A stretch of DNA of 13,131 nucleotides from Taibaiella helvus_B (lineage in GTDB: Bacteria; Bacteroidota; Bacteroidia; Chitinophagales; Chitinophagaceae). A program made the translations under genes and the position numbers. The stretch spans positions 1 through 13,131 of the forward strand of contig JBEBVI010000082.1 of NCBI GenBank assembly GCA_040392805.1, written 5' to 3'. How positions within the stretch are numbered: the stretch's first letter is position 1; every line of letters starts with the position of its first letter. Below the pieces are notes generated by a model. That model did no database searches, had not been told where the DNA came from, and saw only the letters and a program-made list of their open reading frames with translations. Below are positions 1 through 7,211 of the stretch, one piece after another.

Positions 1-2
1 AT

Positions 3-131
3 TCTTCCGCACTAACCATTAAGGAATTGGATGCAATTGTTACAAGAAATATTAAGGATTATCGGAGTTCTTCAATTGCGGTAATGACTCCTTTGAATTT
101 CCTAAAAATGAAAGAAAAAACGACACCGTGA
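3..131 (+). CDS. 3' end of an unidentified protein, cut by the left edge
   Basis: An open frame runs from the first complete codon at 3 to a TGA at 129-131, giving 42 residues and no start codon, so the 5' part would lie outside the window. The residues look protein-like: it begins SSALTIKELDAIVT and ends FLKMKEKTTP, with a mix of charged and hydrophobic positions rather than low-complexity sequence. I do not recognise the family. It is followed by an AT-rich spacer and repeat R2 copy 1. The frame could also be a decayed gene end or chance, because 42 codons is short; the missing upstream sequence decides this. Confidence 0.35.
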   Translation, partial: SSALTIKELDAIVTRNIKDYRSSSIAVMTPLNFLKMKEKTTP

Positions 132-251
132 ACATCGCATTGGCAAAACGACAGGTTTACGGCTAAGTAATATTGCTACGAATAACGCACTAATATCAAG
201 TCAAAAACAGAAAGTTATTTCAACACGATTAATAAATCAAAGTGTTTTTAA

Positions 252-322
252 CAATGTTATTAATTTCGCCGTTGCGGTTGTTATCACCCGCAACTATACG
301 AAGCCTTAAGCTAATGACATTG
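252..322. repeat. R2 repeat, copy 1 (71 bp, one hairpin)
   Basis: The element is bounded by imperfect inverted ends: CAATGTTATTAATTT on the left, and on the right a sequence whose reverse complement is CAATGTCATTAGCTT. Inside, positions 271-294 form a 24-nt hairpin with outer stem GTTGCGG/CCGCAAC, a 4-nt loop and one mismatch. The stretch CCGCAACTATACGAAG is shared exactly with the copy at 8641-8743. It sits 6 bp past the stop codon of the convergent glycosyltransferase gene, so it may also act as a 3' end structure. It resembles REP/MITE-type non-autonomous repeats; the mobilising enzyme is unknown. Confidence 0.7.
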
Positions 323-328
323 GTGTTT

Positions 329-1033
329 TTAAATAAACCGTCTCATCTTCCATACGCCGAAGATAGCTTCCTTCACTATACCTTTCGACATTTTGGACAC
401 GCCTTCTTTACGGTCTACGAAAGTGATGGGCACCTCTTTTATTTTGAAGCCTGATTTCCAGGCCCTGTACTTCATTTCAATCTGGAAAGCATAGCCGATA
501 AACTGAACCTCATCCAAAGGTATCTTTTCCAGTACTTCACGTTTGTAGCATACAAAGCCGGCCGTACAATCTTTTACCGGCATCCAGGTAATGAGGCGTA
601 CATACACGGAAGCCCCGTAAGAAATAAAGATACGGTCGAAAGGCCAGTTCTTTACTTTGCCTCCCGGGGTATACCTGGAGCCGACAGAAACATCAGCACC
701 GTCAGCACAGGCCTGGTACAAACGAAGGAGGTCTTCCGGATTGTGGCTGAAGTCGGCATCCATTTCAAAAATATATTGATAGCGTTGCTCTAAAGCCCAT
801 TTGAACCCGAAAATGTAGGCTGTGCCCAATCCCTGTTTGCCGCTTCTTTCCACGAGATGGATCCTGCCGGGAAATTCCATCTGCAGCTCACGCACTATTG
901 CCGCAGTACCATCGGGCGAGCCGTCATCAACAACGAGGACATGAAATGCCCCGTCCAGGGACATTACCTTTTTAAGGATAGGCGCTATGTTCTCCCTTTC
1001 GTTATATGTGGGTATGATGACTAACTTGTCCAA
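329..1033 (-). CDS. GT2 family glycosyltransferase, polyprenol monophosphomannose synthase type
   Basis: This 234-residue protein is a GT-A fold glycosyltransferase of the family that transfers a sugar from a nucleotide donor to polyprenyl (dolichyl-type) phosphate on the cytoplasmic membrane face. The N-terminus carries VIIPTYNERENI (residues 5-16), followed by VVDDGSPDGT (34-43, nucleotide-binding Asp) and the metal-binding DxD in MDADFSHNPED (Asp92, Asp94). CTAGF at 156-160 is typical of the acceptor side. There are no C-terminal membrane helices, as in soluble DPM1-type enzymes, so membrane contact is peripheral. The start is a TTG at 1031-1033: no in-frame ATG lies upstream before the preceding gene, and starting here puts the first beta strand at the usual position. 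It follows the exonuclease gene by 47 bp. The sugar and acceptor are inferred from family; glucose or another sugar is possible. Confidence 0.9.
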   Translation of the reverse strand: MDKLVIIPTYNERENIAPILKKVMSLDGAFHVLVVDDGSPDGTAAIVRELQMEFPGRIHLVERSGKQGLGTAYIFGFKWALEQRYQYIFEMDADFSHNPEDLLRLYQACADGADVSVGSRYTPGGKVKNWPFDRIFISYGASVYVRLITWMPVKDCTAGFVCYKREVLEKIPLDEVQFIGYAFQIEMKYRAWKSGFKIKEVPITFVDRKEGVSKMSKGIVKEAIFGVWKMRRFI

Positions 1034-1080
1034 ATGTAATCCGGGTTGATTAATTAGATGTATGTTTAAATCAGAAAGGT

Positions 1081-1851
1081 TTATTTTTTCAAAAGCATCT
1101 TATTCAGGATCTCTGATATCGTTTGTTTGGTATGCAGGGAGAAATCGGCATTCATCATCCAGTCGTAATATTGCGGCTCTTTTCTGAACACTTCCTCTAC
1201 CGGTAGGCCTTTGTGCTTTCCAAAGTTGAAAACAGGAATCCCGTCTTTTATCACTATTCTTCTTGCATAGTCTACAAAATCATCTCCACCCGTATAGTCG
1301 TGCAGGAAATGTACATTTTTATGCAAATCGGCATAGCGCTCCAATTGTGCTTCCAGTACATCCATCGTGGCCAATACATCGGCTTCGGCACTGTGCGCAT
1401 TTTCCAGCTGCTTGTTGCAGTAGAAAGAATATGCGGCGCTTAGCGTTCTCGCTTCTTTTTTGAAAAACACCTGCTGTACATCTACAAACTTCCGGGATTT
1501 GAAATCTGCCGGTATATTGCAGCGAAGAAACTCTTCGGCCAGCACCGGGATGTCAAACTTATTCGAGTTGTAGCCTGCCAGGTCACAGTTGTGTAAAAAT
1601 TGCTTTAACTCATGTGCCACCATTTTAAAGGTAGGCGCATCTTTTACATCATCATCGTAAATACCATGAATGGCGGATGAGGACGGTGGTATGGGCATTC
1701 CGGGATTAATGCGTTTTACCCATGAAATACGGGAATGGTCCGGCATAAGCTTTACCACAGCTATTTCCACAATGCGGTCTTTTACCGGGTCTGTCCCCGT
1801 AGTTTCTAAGTCAAAAAAAGCAATTGGTCTTTCTAATTGTAATTGGCCCAT
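1081..1851 (-). CDS. 3'-5' DNA exonuclease, DEDDh (DnaQ/PolC epsilon-like) with ExoX-like C-terminus
   Basis: The 256-residue protein has the complete DEDDh set: Asp14 and Glu16 in FFDLETTGTDP, Asp100 in NSNKFDIPVL, and His153 and Asp158 in HSAEADVLATM. These residues bind two metal ions and hydrolyse DNA from the 3' end. After a linker comes a small domain at about 205-240, VFNFGKHKGLPVEE followed by a Tyr/Trp-rich stretch, which matches the tail found in exonuclease X-like proteins and DUF3820. At this size and without polymerase partners nearby it is more likely a stand-alone repair or processing nuclease than the replicative proofreading subunit. The ATG at 1849-1851 is followed at once by the nuclease domain. 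The glycosyltransferase lies 47 bp downstream and could be cotranscribed. Confidence 0.9.
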   Translation of the reverse strand: MGQLQLERPIAFFDLETTGTDPVKDRIVEIAVVKLMPDHSRISWVKRINPGMPIPPSSSAIHGIYDDDVKDAPTFKMVAHELKQFLHNCDLAGYNSNKFDIPVLAEEFLRCNIPADFKSRKFVDVQQVFFKKEARTLSAAYSFYCNKQLENAHSAEADVLATMDVLEAQLERYADLHKNVHFLHDYTGGDDFVDYARRIVIKDGIPVFNFGKHKGLPVEEVFRKEPQYYDWMMNADFSLHTKQTISEILNKMLLKK

Positions 1852-1967
1852 GGGTCATTGTAAAAATTCGCGTAAAAATAGTGTAAAAAGCTGAATGACC
1901 AATATTTACTGCTTTATTGTTCCTATACGCTATTTGCCTGTAAACTGATGTATTCTGCCCGGTCAGC

Positions 1968-2813
1968 CTATCCGAGTTCGAATGTGGTTACTCCATAAAC
2001 TTTTTCCCGGGGGAATGACGGTATGCCGTTTTTATACATGCGGGCTGTCTCAAATACCAGTTGCATGTTATAGCGCTTAGCTAATATATGCGTCGTTGTA
2101 TTTGTTTCCGACATATCAATAAATACGGGGGCTCCGGGAGCAGCCTTGTTATGGCAGGCAAGAAACAGTTGTTCCGCTACTTCCGGATCGTCGGCAAACA
2201 ACGGACCAATTTTATATCCTTCTGTACATGCCCGGAGCACGGCATACCCTTTTACATGACCGTTAGCCTCTGCATAAAAAGCAGCCGCATTGTCCATCTC
2301 CAACCAGGCTTTTAAGAAAGATATTCGTGTTGTACCGAAGACAGAGGCGTCGTATCCCTGTACCTTTTCTATATCTTTTGCTGCAAGGGGGTATATATGC
2401 CTGTCCGGTGGCAGACTTATTGCCGGGGCATATAACCTCATCTGGCGATAACCATATGCAAACCCCGATCTTTTATAATTTTGTATCTGCGCAGGAACGC
2501 CATCCAGGCCACAGATCATATTACCGAGGTACTTTAAGGCGTGTTCCCATATTTTCAGACCGTAACCCTGTCCGCGAAATTCTTCCCTGACTATATATAA
2601 TCCTACAAACCCGTACGCACCGTTATAGTTTACGGCAGATATGTATGCTACCGGCTCGCTACCCAGGAAGCCGGCAAAGAAACCGTTCTTATCTGCCAGG
2701 TAAAAAGCGTGGGCATCACTTCGTCCCGGATTCCAACCCTCTGTATCTGCCTGGTCAACCATTTGCTGAACTTCGTCCCCATGCAGGTTACGTATAGTGT
2801 AAGTATTACTCAT
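1968..2813 (-). CDS. GNAT family N-acetyltransferase, YitH type with C-terminal GNAT-like domain
   Basis: The 281-residue protein begins with a GNAT domain. The motif DTEGWNPG at 23-30 is typical of the YitH/F10-type subfamily, and the acetyl-CoA pyrophosphate loop reads REEFRGQGYG (76-85, the RxxGxG element). A second, poorly conserved half (about 130-280) fits the C-terminal GNAT-like domain of this subfamily, which has no clear catalytic motif. The substrate is unknown; family members acetylate small amines or side chains and many are uncharacterised. The gene starts 68 bp downstream of the helicase stop codon, so it may be cotranscribed with it. A near-consensus -7 box (GACTTTTG instead of TAnnTTTG) in that gap could also give it its own promoter. 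The ATG at 2811-2813 gives a normal N-terminus. Confidence 0.88.
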   Translation of the reverse strand: MSNTYTIRNLHGDEVQQMVDQADTEGWNPGRSDAHAFYLADKNGFFAGFLGSEPVAYISAVNYNGAYGFVGLYIVREEFRGQGYGLKIWEHALKYLGNMICGLDGVPAQIQNYKRSGFAYGYRQMRLYAPAISLPPDRHIYPLAAKDIEKVQGYDASVFGTTRISFLKAWLEMDNAAAFYAEANGHVKGYAVLRACTEGYKIGPLFADDPEVAEQLFLACHNKAAPGAPVFIDMSETNTTTHILAKRYNMQLVFETARMYKNGIPSFPREKVYGVTTFELG

Positions 2814-2881
2814 AAAGTAGGTTTGCTTTTAAATAAAAAAGTAAAAATTCAAAAGTCAGTATATGTTTAACCTGATACACT

Positions 2882-4741
2882 TTAATGCCCCGTTAAAGCC
2901 CCCGGTACCGTTTCCCGTGAAGATACCTTCTGAAGTTGCTTTTTGCGGTCGGTCGCTTTTGCGGAAAACTGTTCAAGGGCTTTTACGTGTCTCCTGGTTC
3001 TTTTTAATTTGCTTATTTCCTTTTTATAATCTTCCAGCTTACCAGCCGTCAGTTCATCCAGCTGTGCGCAGAACCACTTTTCCGCATCTTTAAGGCGCAT
3101 TTCTATTTGTTCCTTATCTGCTTCCCGGGCGAAAAGAGCGGTTAATTGCCTGCAGAAAGTCCGGGCAACCTTATCCTGGTTGTTTATGGATGCACAGATG
3201 GCATCAAAGATGGGCTTTAGGTCTTTAGCCTCCAGGCTGGCTGCGCTGTTTTGCCACTCTTCACTGAACGCCTTCCATTGCAGGTGCAGCTCTGACCAGT
3301 CGTAGGCGCGAAAGATCATTTCCTTTTCAAATTCCATCCTTGCTTCCTCCAGCTTTTGCCCCAGAAGCGGCAGATGCTGTCCATGCTTTCGGGTAAAAGC
3401 AATTGCATGGCTGTCAGCTGTAATAGAATACGGGTTGATCCGGGAGTGCAATACCAGCCCTTCCCTGTTGGTTAGCCGGCTTAAGGCCACATAAACCTGT
3501 CCCGGGGCAAAAGCTTCGCCAACGTCTACAATAGCTTTATCGAAAGATAACCCCTGGCTTTTATGAATTGTAATTGCCCAGGCCAGTCGTACAGGATATT
3601 GAGTAAAGCTGCCCAGCTCTTCTTCCTCAATTTCGTCTGCCGAAGCATTGTAATGATATCTTATATTAGACCACTTTTCCTGCTCCAGCTGCAGCAGCTC
3701 CTCTTCGCCGGGAAAGCGGATCATAATTTTCTCCTCATCCCCCCGATCTTCGATATGCTCTACCACGCCTATTTTTCCATTGTAATATCTCCTGGGATAT
3801 TCCTTGTCGTTTTTAATGAATATGATCCGTGCCCCCTCTTTCAGCGTAATGCACTTATCAGCGGGGTAGGTATGTTCCGGGAAATCGCCTTTTATTACCG
3901 CTTCGAAGTCGTACGATCTGGCGGGCAGGCTTTGCAGTTCTTTGTTGTTTATTACATCGGCTTTGTTGTTATGTGTGGTGAGTACAATATAGCCGTCTTC
4001 CGGCTTATACGGAACAGGAGGCTGGTAATTTGTTTGTAATAATTGAAGCTGCTCACCGGTACAATCTCCGCTTCTTATGCTATTGAGCAATTCTATAAAT
4101 TGTATATCCTGTTGCCGGTACACCTTTTCCAGCTCAATATATACAAGTGCGATTTCTTTAAATACCAGGGCATCAAAGAAAAATGGACTGTGATAAAACT
4201 GCCGGAAGATCTGCTGTTCCTGGTTTTTCAAGACCGGGGGCAGCTGAAACAGGTCGCCGATAAGCAGGAGTTGTACCCCGCCGAATGGGATATCATACTT
4301 TTTTCGCACCTGCCTGAGCACAGCGTCCATCGCATCAATAATATCTGCACGCACCATGGATATCTCATCTACCACCAGCAGCTCAAGAGCCCGCATCAGG
4401 TCTTTCTTTTCTGCGTTGATACGCATTTTGCCCAACAACTGCTTTTTATTGTAAATGTTCTGCTCCGGGGCAGAATTGCCCCAGGGTGTAGGGTAGGCCG
4501 GGAGGAAAATGCCGAATGGCAACTGGAAGAAAGAATGGATGGTCATACCTTCGGCATTAATTGCAGCTACTCCGGTAGGTGCAAGCACCACCATCTTTTT
4601 GTTGCAGTGCTTACGTATATACTTTAAAAAAGTGGTTTTCCCGGTGCCGGCTTTCCCCGTAAGAAAAATGTTACGGCTGGTATGTGTGACGAATTCTGCG
4701 GCCCTGAAGAATAATTCATTGGATTGGTCTGGATGTATCAT
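2882..4741 (-). CDS. PIF1/RecD-like superfamily 1B DNA helicase
   Basis: An ATP-dependent 5'-3' DNA helicase of the PIF1/RecD2 group. Counting from the ATG at 4741 (619 residues) it shows Walker A GKAGTGKT at 29-36, APTGVAAIN at 57-65, Walker B VVDEISM at 123-129, motif III GDLFQLPP at 162-169, motif V/VI region TIHKSQG at 391-397 and ALSR at 419-422. A C-terminal region of about 170 residues is helical, rich in Lys/Glu and probably a DNA- or protein-contacting tail; I do not recognise a domain there. A TTG at 4751-4753 would add four residues. I prefer the ATG because a -7 box at 4767-4774 would start transcription near 4760, leaving about 20 nt of leader. Role in replication-fork or recombination repair is inferred from family. 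Confidence 0.9.
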   Translation of the reverse strand: MIHPDQSNELFFRAAEFVTHTSRNIFLTGKAGTGKTTFLKYIRKHCNKKMVVLAPTGVAAINAEGMTIHSFFQLPFGIFLPAYPTPWGNSAPEQNIYNKKQLLGKMRINAEKKDLMRALELLVVDEISMVRADIIDAMDAVLRQVRKKYDIPFGGVQLLLIGDLFQLPPVLKNQEQQIFRQFYHSPFFFDALVFKEIALVYIELEKVYRQQDIQFIELLNSIRSGDCTGEQLQLLQTNYQPPVPYKPEDGYIVLTTHNNKADVINNKELQSLPARSYDFEAVIKGDFPEHTYPADKCITLKEGARIIFIKNDKEYPRRYYNGKIGVVEHIEDRGDEEKIMIRFPGEEELLQLEQEKWSNIRYHYNASADEIEEEELGSFTQYPVRLAWAITIHKSQGLSFDKAIVDVGEAFAPGQVYVALSRLTNREGLVLHSRINPYSITADSHAIAFTRKHGQHLPLLGQKLEEARMEFEKEMIFRAYDWSELHLQWKAFSEEWQNSAASLEAKDLKPIFDAICASINNQDKVARTFCRQLTALFAREADKEQIEMRLKDAEKWFCAQLDELTAGKLEDYKKEISKLKRTRRHVKALEQFSAKATDRKKQLQKVSSRETVPGALTGH

Positions 4742-4766
4742 AAGTGTGGCCAATAAGCTGCTCAGA

Positions 4767-4774
4767 CAAATATA
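4767..4774 (-). promoter_or_regulatory. Candidate -7 promoter box for the helicase gene
   Basis: Read on the minus strand this is TATATTTG, an exact match to the Bacteroidota -7 consensus TAnnTTTG, 25 bp before the ATG at 4741. I could not find a TTTG at the -33 position, so only the -7 half is supported. Confidence 0.45.
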
Positions 4775-4890
4775 TCACTTTTTCTGCTGCCTTTGATTTA
4801 TGGTGTGGAAGCACTAAAAATGGCTTTTGCAAAGTTAATTGATTGTAGATAAAATGTGATTTTGCCAGGAATCCGGGCAGGGCTGAAACA

Positions 4891-4923
4891 CCCCGGTCTT
4901 TTGTACTGTTAAAACAACCGGGG
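4891..4923. other. Small stem-loop upstream of the helicase gene
   Basis: CCCCGGT at 4891-4897 and ACCGGGG at 4917-4923 form a perfect 7-bp stem around a 19-nt loop. It lies in the 504-bp spacer between gmhA and the helicase (4742-5245), just outside repeat R1 copy A. No T-run follows on either strand, so it is not a convincing intrinsic terminator. The remaining unique part of this spacer (4775-4890 and 5104-5245) holds no recognisable gene. Confidence 0.35.
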
Positions 4924-4930
4924 GAATCTT

Positions 4931-5103
4931 AGTATAATAGTCAAAATAACTACCTTACTTGTACTGAGCCCGTTCGACAAGCTCAGGGCGGGCTGTGCCG
5001 AGGTAAGTACCGTCATGCCGGCTCCTTCGGCTGTACTCAGAGCAGGCTGCGTGGAGGCATCTTCCAAACTTTGGAACCGGGAAGCTATTTTGACACGGTT
5101 ACT
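4931..5103 (+). repeat. R1 repeat, copy A (173 bp, complete)
   Basis: The left end is AGTATAATAGTCAAAATAAC and the right end is the reverse complement of AGTAACCGTGTCAAAATAGC, so the element has imperfect inverted ends of about 20 bp. The two ends differ in a consistent way at positions 5-10, giving the element a direction (A-end to B-end, plus here). The interior contains a hairpin with stem CTGAGC/GCTCAG (4964-4986), a second pairable motif around CCTTCGGC, and the phrase ACCGTCATGCCG, which is shared with copy B. A 90-codon minus-strand frame crosses the element (4909-5181) but has the repetitive look of translated repeat, so I do not call it a gene. No transposase is present. Confidence 0.75.
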
Positions 5104-5245
5104 TACTCCCGCAAGATAAAATTTCCCCACTCCGCAGGATACACAATGAAGTGAAGTGCCTTTTACGGAGTGAAGGAACAACGTTTTAAGGACTTTTTTG
5201 ATAGCCCCCTTAGTATAGGTGAGCGATTATTTCCCGGCTGAATAT

Positions 5246-5830
5246 TTATCGCCCTGTTTCGAACAGTGCGGCTTCTGTAAGCTGGCATATAATATGCCCT
5301 GCCATGATATGTGCTTCCTGTATGCGCGGCGTATCGTTGCTGGGCACATTGATAAGGTAGTCGGATAAGGCTTTCATAGCTCCGCCGGATTCGCCCGTAA
5401 AGCTTACGGTGGTGATGCCTGTTTCTTTTGCCGTTTCGTAAGCCCTGATGATGTTTTTTGAATTGCCGGAAGTGCTGAGCCCGACTAAAATATCTCCCCG
5501 CGTTCCTGTTCCTTTCAGCAACCTGCTGTACACAAATTCATAGCCGTAGTCATTTGCTACCGCTGTAAGGTAAGAGCTGTTGCAGTGTAGTGCTTCGGAG
5601 GGCAGGGGATTGCGGTCGTGATAAAAACGCCCTGAGAATTCGGCAGCCAGGTGCTGGGCGTCGGCAGCGCTGCCCCCGTTACCACAGAACAGGACTTTAT
5701 TCCCGTTTTTAAAGGCTTCCGTAATTTTTTGGGTGACTGCCTGTATGGTATTTATCAATGCTTCATTTTCCAGTAGATCTTGTTTCACTTTTATTGAGCC
5801 CCGGATAATTTCCCTGATCTGGTTATTCAT
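5246..5830 (-). CDS. gmhA: Phosphoheptose isomerase (sedoheptulose 7-phosphate isomerase)
   Basis: The 194-residue SIS-domain protein has the normal GmhA length. It converts sedoheptulose 7-phosphate to D-glycero-D-manno-heptose 7-phosphate, the first step of ADP-heptose synthesis for lipopolysaccharide or other heptose-containing glycans. The family signature FCGNGGSAADAQHLAAEF covers residues 48-65, with zinc ligands His60 and Glu64; Gln171 and His179 in QEAHIMAGHI complete the site. Further landmarks are VANDYGYE (91-98) and the phosphate loop LSTSGNSKN (118-126). All match the E. coli positions within one residue. No other heptose genes (hldE, gmhB, waaC) are in the window. The gene is 83 bp downstream of yjjG with its own -7 box, so it may be transcribed alone. 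Confidence 0.95.
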   Translation of the reverse strand: MNNQIREIIRGSIKVKQDLLENEALINTIQAVTQKITEAFKNGNKVLFCGNGGSAADAQHLAAEFSGRFYHDRNPLPSEALHCNSSYLTAVANDYGYEFVYSRLLKGTGTRGDILVGLSTSGNSKNIIRAYETAKETGITTVSFTGESGGAMKALSDYLINVPSNDTPRIQEAHIMAGHIICQLTEAALFETGR

Positions 5831-5865
5831 TAGATTAATATTTATAAGGTGTGTTACTGCAACGT

Positions 5866-5873
5866 CAAAAATA
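5866..5873 (-). promoter_or_regulatory. Candidate -7 promoter box for gmhA
   Basis: On the minus strand the sequence is TATTTTTG, an exact TAnnTTTG match, 35 bp before the gmhA ATG. No good TTTG is seen at the expected -33 spacing, where the DNA is a T-rich run. Confidence 0.45.
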
Positions 5874-5913
5874 AAAAGTTAAAATTAAAAAACAGGAAAT
5901 GCTTCTGCAATGG

Positions 5914-6612
5914 CTACAATAGTTTTCTGATCTTGCTCAGGCAATTGATCTCGTAAGTGAAAAGGTAGTCATGCTCCCGTCCCGAAGGATTAAAAAATAC
6001 CTGGTCTATCCCGTATTGAAGTGCCCCTAAAATATCTGCCTCTATCGAATCGCCTATCATGATGCTTTCCCCGGCGGTGGCATTGGCTTTTTGCAGGGCA
6101 AATTGAAATATACCCGGTTGCGGCTTCATACTATTGCTGTTTTCGGAAGTAATTACATGCTTAAAATAATGATCTATTCCCGAATTGCGCATCTTCTGCC
6201 ATTGTGTGGTTTCGAAGCCGTTCGTTATAATATGGATATTATAATTTTTATCCCTGCAGTAATTGAGCACTTCAATAGCATAAGGCATAAGCCCGGCCTT
6301 GTTGGGCAATCGCTCTAAGTATAACTTACTTAGTTGTTCGGTAAGCGCCATATCCCCGATTTTGAAGTCGAGCAAGGTATGCCACATACGTTTCCAGCGC
6401 AGGTCTTTCCGGCTGATGAACCCTTTCCGGTAGCGGTCCCAGAATTTTTCATTATGAAATTCGTATGTCTGCCTGAACTCCTCGAAACCGGCAATACCTC
6501 TCCCGCTTAAATGGAAGTCTTCATACAGTTCTCTCAGTGTTTCCCCCGAATTACGCTCAAAATCCCAAAGTGTATGATCAAGGTCGAAAAAGATGTGATT
6601 ATATTTTTTCAT
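5914..6612 (-). CDS. yjjG: YjjG family noncanonical pyrimidine nucleotidase (HAD)
   Basis: A 232-residue haloacid dehalogenase superfamily phosphatase. Motif I is FFDLDHTLWDF with nucleophile Asp10 and acid/base Asp12; motif II is HIITNGF with Thr130; motif III Lys is Lys163 in NSMKPQPGIF; motif IV is IGDSIEADILGA with Asp188 and Asp193. A helical C1 cap sits between motifs I and II (about 20-100). The combination DHTLWDFE plus TNGF is characteristic of YjjG, a cytosolic 5'-nucleotidase that dephosphorylates noncanonical pyrimidine nucleotides and so keeps them out of DNA. It is 83 bp upstream of gmhA. A palindromic repeat element at 6650-6819 lies just ahead of its start, so its promoter may be within or beside that element. 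The ATG at 6610-6612 gives the expected N-terminus. Confidence 0.9.
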   Translation of the reverse strand: MKKYNHIFFDLDHTLWDFERNSGETLRELYEDFHLSGRGIAGFEEFRQTYEFHNEKFWDRYRKGFISRKDLRWKRMWHTLLDFKIGDMALTEQLSKLYLERLPNKAGLMPYAIEVLNYCRDKNYNIHIITNGFETTQWQKMRNSGIDHYFKHVITSENSNSMKPQPGIFQFALQKANATAGESIMIGDSIEADILGALQYGIDQVFFNPSGREHDYLFTYEINCLSKIRKLL

Positions 6613-6649
6613 TTCCGGGTATATGCCGCTGCAATAACTATATAAATCC

Positions 6650-6819
6650 GAGACTGTCTAAAAACAATGGTTTAGCTTATTTTGCTCTGCAAGAGAGCAG
6701 TTCACGCAAAGAGAACGAAGAAAACCACGAAACAAAGATTAACATTAAATATTTTACGTAGTGACTTTTGTAATCTTTGTTTCTTCAATGTGAAATTTAT
6801 ACACTTCTTAGACAGCCTC
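6650..6819. repeat. MITE-like palindromic element (170 bp)
   Basis: The ends are GAGACTGTCTAA (6650-6661) and TTAGACAGCCTC (6808-6819), inverted with a single mismatch. Nested inside are TTCAC/GTGAA and a perfect 13-bp inverted pair GAAACAAAGATTA (6729-6741) and TAATCTTTGTTTC (6771-6783) around a 29-nt loop. The whole segment is therefore an imperfect long palindrome. It has no coding capacity and fills most of the 254-bp gap between DUF4286 and yjjG. Ends and nesting are what is expected of a non-autonomous inverted-repeat element; only one copy is in this window. Confidence 0.6.
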
Positions 6820-6866
6820 GTTATATTTTCTGTTATGAGAAAGTATCTGTTTGATTGTATCTATGT

Positions 6867-7172
6867 TTAATTAATGACTTCCATAGCGGTACGGAAGGCT
6901 ACAAACTTATCTCCGAATTTTTTGAGCCCCTTCTGGCGCATTTTGGGCGCATGTTCAGCCAAGTAGGTCCGGTAGTTTTCTGCGCTGTCGCTATGATACT
7001 GTACTACGAATGATACGCCCTCTTCTTCATCCTGCTCCAAAAGCCGGCAAAGCCTGTAATCGCTGAAAAGGCCGGTATCCATCATATCCTTTAAATGCTC
7101 TTCCTTCATCCAGCGCAGCCATTGCTCTGCTACGGCGGGTTCTACTTTTATAGTTACATTGTATATGATCAT
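6867..7172 (-). CDS. DUF4286 family protein
   Basis: A 101-residue soluble protein. The opening MIIYNVTIKVEPAVAEQWLRW, the central FVVQYHSDSAENYRTYL and the closing KFGDKFVAFRTAMEVI fit DUF4286, a small alpha/beta family widespread in Bacteroidota, probably with a dimeric ferredoxin-like fold. No function is known and no catalytic residues stand out. It starts 39 bp after the DoxX stop codon on the same strand, which suggests a two-gene transcript. No signal peptide or membrane helix is present, so it should be cytosolic. Confidence 0.85.
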   Translation of the reverse strand: MIIYNVTIKVEPAVAEQWLRWMKEEHLKDMMDTGLFSDYRLCRLLEQDEEEGVSFVVQYHSDSAENYRTYLAEHAPKMRQKGLKKFGDKFVAFRTAMEVIN

Positions 7173-7211
7173 GCTTCAAAGTTTTTTACCGGGTGTGGTT
7201 GCAATGGTTTC

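Noticed and set aside
3563..4627. Plus-strand frames of 158 and 194 codons
   Set aside because: Antisense shadows of the helicase, whose motifs are complete on the minus strand.
5128..5172. Inverted pair CACTCCG/CGGAGTG after gmhA as a terminator
   Set aside because: The loop is about 31 nt and no adjoining T-run exists in the gmhA direction, so an intrinsic terminator is not supported.
4909..5181. 90-codon minus-strand frame in the gmhA-helicase spacer
   Set aside because: It is mostly translated R1 repeat sequence (near-repeats around ALSTAEGAG and LSLSNGLS) and has no independent support as a gene.
5210..5240. Possible degenerate R1 end (AGTATAGGTG and TTTCCCGG)
   Set aside because: Only scattered matches with an indel to the B-end; no partner end nearby.
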